In this document: positions 1-5,342 of the stretch, piece by piece
Layout of the letters: every line of letters starts with the position of its first letter
Position numbering within the stretch: position 1 is the stretch's first letter
Program-made: the position numbers and the translations under genes
NCBI GenBank assembly: GCA_027117675.1
Contig: JAJAYM010000099.1
Location: 1 to 5,342, forward strand
Origin: Actinomycetes bacterium
GTDB taxonomy: Bacteria; Actinomycetota; Actinomycetes; JAHEKZ01
DNA: 5,342 bases
Direction: 5' to 3'
The notes under the pieces: model-generated
Databases searched by the model: none
Told to the model about the DNA's origin: nothing
The model's input: only the letters and a program-made list of their open reading frames with translations

Positions 1-751
1 ACCCTCGTCGGATCAGCTCAGGAAGCACATCTGCGCAGTTGCCAACCAGCCCAACCGACAGCGCGCGACGATCACGCTTGGCGGCCTCACAGCGCGCAAT
101 CGCGTCGTCTAGGTCGTCCGCCTGTTCATCGAGATACCGGTGCTCGATGCGACGCTGCAACCGCCACGGATCGATTTCGATGCAGAGCGCAACCCCGCCG
201 TTGCCAGTGACGGCCAGCGGTTGGGCACCGCCCATTCCGCCGAGGCCACCGGTGAGCGTGATCGTGCCCGCGAGCGTCCCCGAGAAGTGTTCGTTCGCCA
301 CCTCAGCGAAGGTCGCGAAGGTGCCTTGGAGGATGCCCTGCGTACCGATGTAGATCCACGACCCGGCCGTCATCTGGCCGTACATGATGAGTCCGAGGTC
401 CTCGAGTTCGCGGAAGTACTCCGGCGTCGCCCACTTCGGCACCAAGAGCGAGTTTGCTATGAGAACGCGTGGCGCGTGCTCGTGCGTCCGCATCACGGCC
501 ACCGGTTTGCCGCTCTGCACGAGCAACGTGTCGTCGGGAGCCATTTCGCGCAGTGAGCGGACGATCGCGTCGAACGCTGGCCAACTACGAGCAGCCCGGC
601 CGTTCCCTCCGTAGACCACCAGGTCGTCCGGCCGCTCGGCGACCTCGGGGTCGAGGTTGTTGTGCAACATTCGCAGAGCGGCTTCGGCGCCCCACGATGA
701 GCAGGAGCGCTGCGGGCCACGCGGGGCACGAACGGTGCGTGCGCCGTCCAA
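1..751 (-). CDS. hutU: Urocanate hydratase (urocanase), N-terminal 250 residues, cut by the left edge
   Basis: Urocanase is a cytosolic NAD+-dependent enzyme that converts urocanate to imidazolonepropionate, the second step of histidine degradation. Reading the minus strand from 751 gives 250 residues of unbroken urocanase sequence. Visible motifs are the early YGGNGRAAR (47-55), LLVQSGKPV (76-84), the RTHEHAPRVLIANS block (88-101), YGQMTAGSWIYIGTQGI (124-140) and the glycine-rich NAD-binding GGLGGMGGAQP (168-178), followed by IEIDP (191-195) and GLVGN (234-238). The family is usually about 550 residues, so roughly 300 residues, including the catalytic cysteine region, lie beyond position 1. 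I chose the TTG start at 751-749 because a near-perfect Shine-Dalgarno (758-765 on the plus strand) sits six bases upstream and the following residues match where urocanases begin. It is on the same strand as hutH but separated from it by pabB, pabC and an opposed gene. The identification is secure; only the exact start is slightly open. Confidence 0.96.
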   Translation of the reverse strand, partial: MDGARTVRAPRGPQRSCSSWGAEAALRMLHNNLDPEVAERPDDLVVYGGNGRAARSWPAFDAIVRSLREMAPDDTLLVQSGKPVAVMRTHEHAPRVLIANSLLVPKWATPEYFRELEDLGLIMYGQMTAGSWIYIGTQGILQGTFATFAEVANEHFSGTLAGTITLTGGLGGMGGAQPLAVTGNGGVALCIEIDPWRLQRRIEHRYLDEQADDLDDAIARCEAAKRDRRALSVGLVGNCADVLPELIRRG

Positions 752-757
752 CGGACC

Positions 758-765
758 ACCTCCTT
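758..765 (-). promoter_or_regulatory. Strong Shine-Dalgarno of hutU
   Basis: The minus strand reads AAGGAGGT here, almost the full anti-16S complement, followed by a six-base spacer and then TTG at 751-749. There is no ATG or GTG in the same frame at a suitable distance, so this site decides the TTG start. A consensus ribosome binding site may compensate for the weak start codon. Confidence 0.85.
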
Positions 766-796
766 ACGACAAAACCCGGGCTCGGGCCCAAAAAAT

Positions 797-808
797 GTGC
801 AAGTTACC
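797..808 (-). promoter_or_regulatory. Candidate promoter element upstream of hutU
   Basis: The minus strand carries GGTAACTTGC (799-808), beginning 48 bases upstream of the hutU start. The inner TAACTT (801-806) fits a TANNNT -10 hexamer and would give a leader of about 40 bases. The identical ten bases occur upstream of pabC. No convincing -35 hexamer (TTGACA-like) is found 16-18 bases further upstream, so this is a weak assignment resting mainly on the repeat. Confidence 0.3.
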
Positions 809-852
809 CAAAGGTCAGGGTGGACGAGACCTCTGCGGGGCAGACTAGACCC

Positions 853-1497
853 ATGAGCGACGACCTCGACGCCATCCGATCCCGCCGGTTGCTCGCTGAC
901 CCGGGCGGCGAGTTCGACCCCGAACCGGATCTGACCCGGCTGCTGTCGAACAGGCGCAGCTCGGCGATCAGCGTCTGGGTCGATCCGATCTCCCCCGCCA
1001 CCGGACTCTTCCTGCCCTACCTCGACATCGACGGACACTCCAACGGTGGGCGGCCCTGGCGGTTCCGCGGCCACCATGAAGTGCAGCTCCGACTACTGCC
1101 GGACCCCAACGACGAGCTCAGCGGCCTGGTGGCCCGATGCATCGTCGCGGTCAGGGCTTGGGCGGTGCTGCGCGGAGCCGGCGACAAGCTGGTGCCGATG
1201 GACTACGACGTCCCCTGGGGATATCTCTTCCACCTCCAGCGCGATCTCCTGACCTTGAGGCAACTGGGGTTGCCGCATCTGGTGGCCACTGCCGGACGTG
1301 ACGGAGACTGGCTGGGCAACTGGGTGTCTCAGTACTTCGATGCGCCGGAGGTGCACGAGGCAGTCGCCAAGGATATGGCCACGGCTCGCGCCCTCACCAT
1401 CAGCGAGGCGCCCACCGTGATGGTGGGCGGCACGGTGTTCCGCGCCGAAGAGATGCCCGACGACATCGACGCCCAGGTCGAAGCCCTCCTCGTCTAA
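853..1497 (+). CDS. Thioredoxin-fold DsbA-like protein without a CXXC motif
   Basis: The 214-residue product has the outline of the DsbA / 2-hydroxychromene-2-carboxylate isomerase-like group: a first strand (residues 38-45, SAISVWVDP) ending where the active site normally lies, a second strand (76-82), a long helical insertion (about 87-180), and a C-terminal APTVMVGGTVF stretch (186-196) typical of the cis-proline loop (P187) and the following hairpin. The usual CXXC position holds S47-P48-A49-T50, and the only cysteine is C96 in the helical part, so a disulfide exchange role is unlikely. There is no signal peptide or membrane segment, so it should be cytosolic. I chose ATG 853 because the open frame upstream is antisense to hutU and its shared promoter region; the ribosome binding site is weak (GGGGCAG at 837-843). 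It is divergent from hutU and convergent with pabC, so it forms its own unit. The fold call is inferred from sequence pattern and the function is unknown; a glutathione- or mycothiol-related transferase/isomerase-like role is possible. Confidence 0.8.
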   Translation: MSDDLDAIRSRRLLADPGGEFDPEPDLTRLLSNRRSSAISVWVDPISPATGLFLPYLDIDGHSNGGRPWRFRGHHEVQLRLLPDPNDELSGLVARCIVAVRAWAVLRGAGDKLVPMDYDVPWGYLFHLQRDLLTLRQLGLPHLVATAGRDGDWLGNWVSQYFDAPEVHEAVAKDMATARALTISEAPTVMVGGTVFRAEEMPDDIDAQVEALLV

Positions 1498-1532
1498 GGC
1501 TCACCCCACCCACCGCAATGAGTGAGTTGACC

Positions 1533-1546
1533 GCCCCTGTAGGGGC
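1533..1546. terminator. Small hairpin in the convergent gap; possible weak bidirectional terminator
   Basis: GCCCC, a TGTA loop and GGGGC form a perfect five-base-pair stem (six if T1538 pairs with A1541). It lies 35 bases after the stop of the plus-strand thioredoxin-fold gene and 30 bases after the stop of pabC on the other strand. Its place between two convergent genes suits a terminator for both, but no T-run follows on either strand and the stem is short. The rest of the 1498-1575 gap shows nothing recognisable. Confidence 0.35.
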
Positions 1547-1575
1547 CGCAGGTTCTATGGGTTCACACGCTGTGG

Positions 1576-2403
1576 CTAGGGATCGGGGGTAGACGCCGCC
1601 AGCCCGGCAAAGGTGCTGCGCGTCAGCTCGCTGAGTGGTCCAACCTTGAGTTGCTGGGCGTCGGACGCGTCCCACATCACCTGGTGGATCGGCTGCACGT
1701 CGCGCGTCGACGAGGTCAGAAACGCCTCTTGCGCGTCACGGAGTGCCGACAGTGGCAGATCTGCCTCGTGGGCGCCGCACCATTCGATGACCAGCTCTCG
1801 GGTGATGCCTGCCAGGCAGCCGCTGGCCAGTGACGGCGTCAACAGCTCGCCATCGAGCACGACGAAGATGTTGCTTCCGGTGCCCTCACAGAGCTCACCG
1901 ACGGTGTTGGCGAAGATCGCCTCGCTGGACTCGTGATCGTGAGCTCGGTCGAGCGCGACGACGTTCTCGGCGTAGGACGTGGTCTTCAGGCCGGTGACCG
2001 CCGAACGCTCGTTGCGCACCCACGGGACGACCGCGACCGACGTCGAAGGCTCCCACGCGCTCTCGGGTGAGACCGCGAGCATCAGCGTGGTGCCATCGTT
2101 GCCGCGGTCAGATCCGAGCGGACCGGGTCCGCCGGTCAGCGTGATGCGCAGGCGCCCCGCTGCGGGCTCGGCGTCCAGCAGTTCGCTGATCCCAGATCGG
2201 ACGTGGTCGTGGTCGGGAGTGGGCAGCCCCAGGCCGGACGCCGACCGATCGAGGCGCTGCAGGTGCCGGGTGAGGGCGAAGGCCGCACCACCTGTCACCT
2301 TGCACGTCTCGAAGACGCCGTCCCCAACCGTGAAGCCGTGGTCGAAGGGCGATATACGAGCGTCGTCTGGTTCGGTGAGCGCGCCGTTGACCCAGACCTG
2401 CAT
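1576..2403 (-). CDS. pabC: Class IV PLP-dependent enzyme, probable aminodeoxychorismate lyase
   Basis: The 275-residue product is a fold-type IV PLP enzyme. If it is PabC, it cleaves 4-amino-4-deoxychorismate to p-aminobenzoate and pyruvate in folate synthesis. Visible features are the N-terminal VNG and FDHGFTVGDGVFET block (20-33), R46 in RHLQRL (46-51, phosphate-binding region), the catalytic lysine K140 in LKTTSYAENV, E173 with the CEGTGSNIF block (172-180), and the GCLAGITRE loop (195-203). Branched-chain and D-amino-acid aminotransferases share this fold, and LKTTSY and AGITR also appear in BCATs, so sequence alone does not settle the substrate. Its position directly after pabB makes aminodeoxychorismate lyase the best call. 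Starts are possible at 2412 (GTG), 2409 (ATG) and 2403 (ATG); I prefer 2403 because AAAAGG (2412-2417) is eight bases away, whereas it would be only two bases from 2409. Length is normal for the family. Confidence 0.88.
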   Translation of the reverse strand: MQVWVNGALTEPDDARISPFDHGFTVGDGVFETCKVTGGAAFALTRHLQRLDRSASGLGLPTPDHDHVRSGISELLDAEPAAGRLRITLTGGPGPLGSDRGNDGTTLMLAVSPESAWEPSTSVAVVPWVRNERSAVTGLKTTSYAENVVALDRAHDHESSEAIFANTVGELCEGTGSNIFVVLDGELLTPSLASGCLAGITRELVIEWCGAHEADLPLSALRDAQEAFLTSSTRDVQPIHQVMWDASDAQQLKVGPLSELTRSTFAGLAASTPDP

Positions 2404-2411
2404 CGTCATCA

Positions 2412-2417
2412 CCTTTT
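2412..2417 (-). promoter_or_regulatory. Ribosome binding site of pabC
   Basis: AAAAGG on the minus strand lies eight bases before ATG 2403 and only two before ATG 2409. This favours the downstream ATG as the start and shortens the protein by two residues compared with the alternative. Confidence 0.5.
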
Positions 2418-2442
2418 CGCGGATGCCTCGTGAAGCTGACCT

Positions 2443-2456
2443 CGGCAAGTTACCTC
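2443..2456 (-). promoter_or_regulatory. Candidate promoter element upstream of pabC
   Basis: GGTAACTTGC (2445-2454, minus strand) is identical to the element before hutU and begins 42 bases upstream of the pabC start. The TAACTT (2447-2452) fits a TANNNT -10 hexamer. A pabC promoter here would make sense because the 153-base gap and the hairpin at the pabB stop could separate pabC from the upstream transcript. No clear -35 is seen, so confidence is low. Confidence 0.3.
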
Positions 2457-2509
2457 AACGGAGCGGCCGACTGCGTAGCAGGCGTGGCTGCAAGTGGTTC
2501 TGTCTCGCG

Positions 2510-2567
2510 ACGAGAGTTAGCCCCGGATTTGCGGCCAAAGCGCCGAATTTCCGGGGCTAACTCTCGT
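2510..2567. repeat. 18-bp perfect inverted repeat overlapping the pabB stop codon
   Basis: The arms ACGAGAGTTAGCCCCGGA (2510-2527) and its exact reverse complement (2550-2567) are separated by 22 bases. Inside the loop, CGGC (2532-2535) can pair with GCCG (2542-2545), so RNA from either strand would fold into a long two-tier hairpin. On the minus strand the first arm carries the last pabB codons and its TAG stop (2559-2557). No U-run follows, so it is not a classical intrinsic terminator, though U-poor terminators occur in high-GC actinobacteria. Immediately downstream, TCTCG (2503-2507 on the plus strand) can pair with CGAGA (2511-2515), an alternative small hairpin that competes for the outer end of the large stem. 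It may be a pabB terminator, an mRNA 3'-end stabiliser, or a copy of a dispersed palindromic element. Confidence 0.9.
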
Positions 2568-3591
2568 AGTGGCCTCGGAAAGCAGCCGACTCCGCCGCGA
2601 CGGCAAGCAGTCGGCTCGCCTTGAGCTCGGTTTCGTCCCACTCGCGGGCAGCATCAGAGCCCCAGGTGATCCCGGCCCCGGTGCCGAAGTAGACGCGTTG
2701 GGCGTCACCCCAGAACGTCCGGATGCCCACCGCAAGTGAAGCCCTTCGCGCATCGGCATCAACCCATCCGACCGCCCCGCAGTAGGGGCCGCGCGGTGCC
2801 ATCTCGATCTCGTCGATCAGTCGGACGGCTGACGACTTCGGCGCCCCGGTGATCGATCCGGGCGGAAAGGTTGCCTCGAGAATCTGCACCCAACCGGCGT
2901 CGGCTCGCAGCTGGCCCTGGACCGTCGAGACCAGGTGCACGAGGCCGGGATGTGCTGCGTGGCGAAGCAGCGATGACACGTGGACGCTCCCGGTGGCGGC
3001 CACGCGTCCGATGTCGTTGCGAACGAGGTCGACGATCATGATGTTCTCGGCGGTGTCCTTGTCGAGCAGGTCGGCCGACGTCCGCCCCGTCCCCTTGATC
3101 GGCGACGACTCGAGAAGATCACCCTCACGTCGAAGAAACAGCTCGGGCGATGCGCTCACCACCTCAAGCCCGTGGTCGGGCAGCATCACGACCCCAGCGT
3201 GCGGCGCGGGGTGATCGCGCGCAAGCAAGTCGGCTAGGCCGCGCAGGTCACGCCCCTCGCGCGGTGCAGCGAGGACGCGGCAGATGTTGGCCTGGTAAAC
3301 GGTGCCAGCGGCGATCGCGGCGCGAATCTGCTCGACCGCGTTCAGATACTGGGCGCGTGTCATCGATGACACCCACGCATCGCGCGGAATCGGTCTCCAC
3401 TCGATGCCCGGTGAGGCCCGTGGCGCACGTCCCACAACAGTCTCGACACGTCCGAAGCGAGCAGCCGTGAACGCGCCCTCGTAGGTGTGCACGACCGCCC
3501 ACCATCCTGCTCCATCGAGGCATGCCGGGTCGTGACTCACCTCCTGGAGGTCAGTGGCGACGAGATCCCCGAAGCGGGCGAAGGGTTCCAT
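2557..3591 (-). CDS. pabB: Aminodeoxychorismate synthase component I, short form
   Basis: PabB aminates chorismate to 4-amino-4-deoxychorismate with ammonia from the glutamine amidotransferase PabA, in p-aminobenzoate and folate synthesis. The 344 residues contain the chorismate-binding domain almost complete: YQANICR (99-105), SASPELFL (146-153), PIKGTGR (164-170, with K166 the lysine typical of aminodeoxychorismate synthases), DLVRNDIGR (188-196), PPGSITGAPK (243-252), RGPYCGAVGW (267-276), GTGAGI (303-308) and the C-terminal WDETELKA (318-325). PIKGT rather than PIAGT separates it from anthranilate synthase TrpE. Only about 75 residues precede the catalytic domain, whereas full-length PabB is about 450 residues, so much of the N-terminal domain is absent; such short forms are known. 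The ATG at 3591 lies 16 bases after the hutH stop and has no visible Shine-Dalgarno, which suggests translation coupled to hutH. The open frame extends upstream to 3702, but that part overlaps hutH. Confidence 0.94.
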   Translation of the reverse strand: MEPFARFGDLVATDLQEVSHDPACLDGAGWWAVVHTYEGAFTAARFGRVETVVGRAPRASPGIEWRPIPRDAWVSSMTRAQYLNAVEQIRAAIAAGTVYQANICRVLAAPREGRDLRGLADLLARDHPAPHAGVVMLPDHGLEVVSASPELFLRREGDLLESSPIKGTGRTSADLLDKDTAENIMIVDLVRNDIGRVAATGSVHVSSLLRHAAHPGLVHLVSTVQGQLRADAGWVQILEATFPPGSITGAPKSSAVRLIDEIEMAPRGPYCGAVGWVDADARRASLAVGIRTFWGDAQRVYFGTGAGITWGSDAAREWDETELKASRLLAVAAESAAFRGHYES

Positions 3592-3607
3592 GGCAGATGC
3601 CGATCGC

Positions 3608-5194
3608 TCAGTCGAGCGAACCGGCCACACTTTCGGCCGCGCCAACGAGCTCGGGAAGCAGCGCGTCAACGGCTGCCAGCTGTGGGGCCACCTCGCGGTC
3701 AACGTTCATGGCTGGCACGTGCTCGCGGAGCAGAGCGTGGGCGGCCGCAACTGCGGGGCTCGGATCTGCAGTCGCGGCGCGCAAGTCGATCGCTTGAGCA
3801 GCGCACACCAACTCGACGGCGAGCACGCTGCGGACGTTGCGGACGACGTCGCGCAGCTTGCGCACCGACGTCCAGCCCATCGAGACGTGATCCTCCTGGT
3901 TACCCGACGTCGGGATCGTGTCGACGCTGCTCGGGTGGGCGAGCACCTTGTTCTCGCTGACTAGTGACGCCGCCGTGTACTGAGCGAGCATGTAGCCACT
4001 GTTCGTGCCCGCCGCCGGTGCGAGGAACGGTGGCAGGCCGCGGGAGAACGCCGGATCGAGCATGCGATCGGTGCGCCGTTCACTGATCGAGGCGAGCTCG
4101 GAGATCGCAATGGCCAACATGTCGCCGCCGAACGCGAGCGGCTCGCCGTGGAAGTTGCCGGTCGACATCACCTCGTAGTCGGTGCCGTCAAGTGTTGGCA
4201 CGATCACCGGGTTGTCGACGACTGCGCTGAGCTCGACGGTCAGCACCGACGACACGTGGCTCAGCACGTCACGGACGGCGCCATGAACCTGCGGGGCGCA
4301 GCGCAGTGAGTAGGAGTCCTGGACGGCGTGCTCGAGGTCGTGGCGGTGACTGGCGAGCAGCCCCGAGCCGGCCAGCAGCCGGCGCAAGTTGTCGGCGACA
4401 CGCAGCTGCCCGACGTGCGGACGGATGTCGATCACCCTGGCGTCGAAGGCACGGTCAGTGCCCAGCAGCCCGTCCAACGACATCGCGCAGGCGAGGTCGG
4501 CCACCTTCACCAGCAGCCGCGACTGGTCGACGGAGAGTGCCAACCTGGCCTGCATCGGCTCGGTGCCGTTGATGAGGCTCAACCCCTCCTTGGGTTGCAG
4601 CACCAGTGGCTCGATGCCCTCTTCAGCGAGTAGCACAGCGGCCGGGCTACCCCAAAGATCGCTGGCTCCCGCGCGCCGCAGCCGGCCTTCGCCGACGAGT
4701 GGAAGCGCAAGGTGCGCGAGCTGTGCGAGGTCACCGGACGCCCCGACGCTGCCCTGACCCTGGATCACCGGCAGCAGGCCGCGTTCGAGGAGAAGGAGCA
4801 ACCGCTGCGGGAGCTCGACCCGCACCCCGCTGATGCCCACCGCGAGCGTCCGAGCGCGCAACAACAACAGCGCCCTGACCACGTCATCAGCGAGTGGGTC
4901 GCCCACACCCGCTGCGTGCGACCGGATCAGCGCTAGCTGCATGGCAGCGAGGTCGCCTGGCGCGATGCGGGTGTTGGCCAGCGCGCCAAAGCCCGTGGTG
5001 ATGCCGTACATCACCCGGTTCTCAGCAACCGCTCGTTCGACGACTTCACGCGTCCGGGCCATCCGGCCGGCGACTCCAGGATCCAGGGACGCCACACGGC
5101 GTCCCCGCGCGACCTCGACCACCTCATCGATGCTCAGGGCATCCCCGGTGACGACCAGTGGCTGGGTGACTGCGGGCTCTGACACGCCCGTCAC
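3608..5194 (-). CDS. hutH: Histidine ammonia-lyase
   Basis: HutH removes ammonia from L-histidine to give urocanate, the first step of histidine degradation, using the MIO group formed autocatalytically from an Ala-Ser-Gly triad. The 528-residue product has Y63 in MYGITTGFG (62-70), RSHAAGVGDPL (91-101) with H93 typical of histidine-specific members, the MIO triad A152-S153-G154 in GSVGASGDL, QDSYSLR (292-298), NFHGEPLAF (347-355), SISERR (369-374) and NQEDHVSMG (432-440) with catalytic E434. Length is close to the usual 510 residues. The motif after the triad reads DLAQLAH where most family members have DLAPLAH (Q158 for Pro). The start is GTG at 5194-5192, five bases after AGAGGGG (5200-5206); GTG at 5185, three codons on, is a less supported alternative. 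It heads the hutH-pabB-pabC run and is divergent from the tRNA gene. Confidence 0.97.
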   Translation of the reverse strand: MTGVSEPAVTQPLVVTGDALSIDEVVEVARGRRVASLDPGVAGRMARTREVVERAVAENRVMYGITTGFGALANTRIAPGDLAAMQLALIRSHAAGVGDPLADDVVRALLLLRARTLAVGISGVRVELPQRLLLLLERGLLPVIQGQGSVGASGDLAQLAHLALPLVGEGRLRRAGASDLWGSPAAVLLAEEGIEPLVLQPKEGLSLINGTEPMQARLALSVDQSRLLVKVADLACAMSLDGLLGTDRAFDARVIDIRPHVGQLRVADNLRRLLAGSGLLASHRHDLEHAVQDSYSLRCAPQVHGAVRDVLSHVSSVLTVELSAVVDNPVIVPTLDGTDYEVMSTGNFHGEPLAFGGDMLAIAISELASISERRTDRMLDPAFSRGLPPFLAPAAGTNSGYMLAQYTAASLVSENKVLAHPSSVDTIPTSGNQEDHVSMGWTSVRKLRDVVRNVRSVLAVELVCAAQAIDLRAATADPSPAVAAAHALLREHVPAMNVDREVAPQLAAVDALLPELVGAAESVAGSLD

Positions 5195-5199
5195 GGTAT

Positions 5200-5206
5200 C
5201 CCCTCT
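5200..5206 (-). promoter_or_regulatory. Ribosome binding site of hutH
   Basis: AGAGGGG on the minus strand lies five bases upstream of GTG 5194, which supports this GTG over the in-frame GTG nine bases further in. Confidence 0.6.
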
Positions 5207-5221
5207 GGCTCGCCGCCCACT

Positions 5222-5251
5222 TTGGGCTGACCTGCGAGGATCGGCTATCGT
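5222..5251 (+). promoter_or_regulatory. Candidate promoter of tRNA-Gly
   Basis: TTGGGC (5222-5227) and TATCGT (5246-5251) are separated by 18 bases, a fair sigma-70-type pair. Transcription would start near 5258, about 28 bases before the tRNA. On the opposite strand TTGTGA (5268-5273) and GATAGC (5244-5249), also 18 bases apart, could serve hutH; the two divergent promoters would overlap. Both are pattern matches only. Confidence 0.4.
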
Positions 5252-5260
5252 TGCCGTTCG

Positions 5261-5281
5261 CCAGCCCTCACAAGGGGCTGG
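5261..5281 (+). other. Leader hairpin just upstream of tRNA-Gly
   Basis: CCAGCCC (5261-5267) and GGGCTGG (5275-5281) form a perfect seven-base-pair stem with a seven-base loop. It ends four bases before the tRNA 5' end. It would sit in the tRNA precursor leader, where it might influence 5' processing, or it may be a chance structure. No U-run follows, so a terminator is unlikely. Confidence 0.55.
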
Positions 5282-5285
5282 ATTC

Positions 5286-5342
5286 GCGGACGTAGCGCAG
5301 CTGGTAGCGCATCACCTTGCCAAGGTGAGGGTCGCGGGTTCG
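5286..5342 (+). tRNA. tRNA-Gly (anticodon GCC), 3' end cut by the right edge
   Basis: The cloverleaf can be read directly: 5' acceptor strand GCGGACG (5286-5292), TA, D stem GCGC/GCGC (5295-5298 with 5307-5310) around loop AGCTGGTA, anticodon stem TCACC/GGTGA (5312-5316 with 5324-5328), loop TTGCCAA with anticodon GCC at 5319-5321, a five-base variable region, and the T arm 5' strand GCGGG followed by TTCG at the window end. The missing part is the rest of the T arm, the acceptor 3' strand and CCA, about 19 bases. GCC decodes GGC and GGT, the major glycine codons of a high-GC genome. Confidence 0.97.

Noticed and set aside
39..556. Plus-strand open frames over the left 550 bases
   Set aside because: They are shadows of hutU, whose minus-strand translation matches urocanase without a break; the composition is typical of antisense frames in high-GC DNA.
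771..796. GC-rich inverted repeats (CCCG/CGGG) next to A/T runs upstream of hutU, resembling a terminator or attenuator
   Set aside because: Stems are only four base pairs and several registers compete; the sequence is too GC-simple to support a specific structure.
469..852. Upstream extension of the thioredoxin-fold gene by 128 residues
   Set aside because: The added part lies antisense to the well-conserved hutU N-terminus and its leader, is arginine-rich low-complexity sequence, and adds no recognisable domain; ATG 853 begins the folded protein.
1979..2560. 193-residue plus-strand open frame opposite pabC
   Set aside because: It is antisense to conserved pabC motifs and runs through the palindrome; the translation is Ser/Arg/Pro-rich with no domain.
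3487..3964. Plus-strand frames opposite the 5' part of pabB and 3' part of hutH
   Set aside because: They overlap two secure genes and encode arginine-rich sequence with no family signature.
4306..4936. Several plus-strand frames opposite hutH
   Set aside because: They are antisense to conserved histidine ammonia-lyase motifs, and long antisense frames are expected at this GC content.
1..5342. Mobile elements, CRISPR arrays, phage, toxin or defence genes
   Set aside because: No transposase or integrase motif, no regularly spaced direct repeats and no defence-type domain was seen; all coding space is taken by metabolic genes. A tRNA at the right edge can be an integration site, but its 3' end and the sequence beyond are not visible.

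Overview
The window comes from a high-GC bacterium, most likely an actinobacterium. The evidence is strong G/C bias at third codon positions, GTG and TTG starts, and sequences resembling actinobacterial homologues. I cannot name the genus. There are five protein-coding genes (one cut by the left edge) and one tRNA gene cut by the right edge. Coding density is high and no gap exceeds 160 bases.

Layout from left to right: the N-terminal 250 residues of urocanate hydratase (hutU, minus, running off the left edge); a divergent plus-strand gene for a thioredoxin-fold, DsbA-like protein that lacks the CXXC active site; a short convergent gap with a small hairpin; then three minus-strand genes. In transcription order these three are hutH (histidine ammonia-lyase), pabB (a short aminodeoxychorismate synthase component I) and pabC (a class IV PLP enzyme, probably aminodeoxychorismate lyase). 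To the right of hutH, transcribed away from it, is tRNA-Gly(GCC), with a promoter-like sequence and a small leader hairpin.

HutH and HutU catalyse the first two steps of histidine degradation (histidine to urocanate to imidazolonepropionate). PabB and PabC make the p-aminobenzoate moiety of folate from chorismate; the glutamine amidotransferase subunit PabA is not in the window. pabB starts 16 bases after the hutH stop, so the two are probably co-transcribed. pabC follows pabB after 153 bases. That gap contains the most striking non-coding structure: an 18-bp perfect inverted repeat whose arm includes the pabB stop codon. The ten bases GGTAACTTGC occur upstream of both hutU and pabC at similar distances and may be a shared promoter element.

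The genes themselves are conventional metabolic genes. I see no mobile element, CRISPR array, phage gene or defence system. The points of interest are the palindrome at the pabB stop, the mixing of hut and folate genes, and the thioredoxin-fold protein with no redox cysteines.
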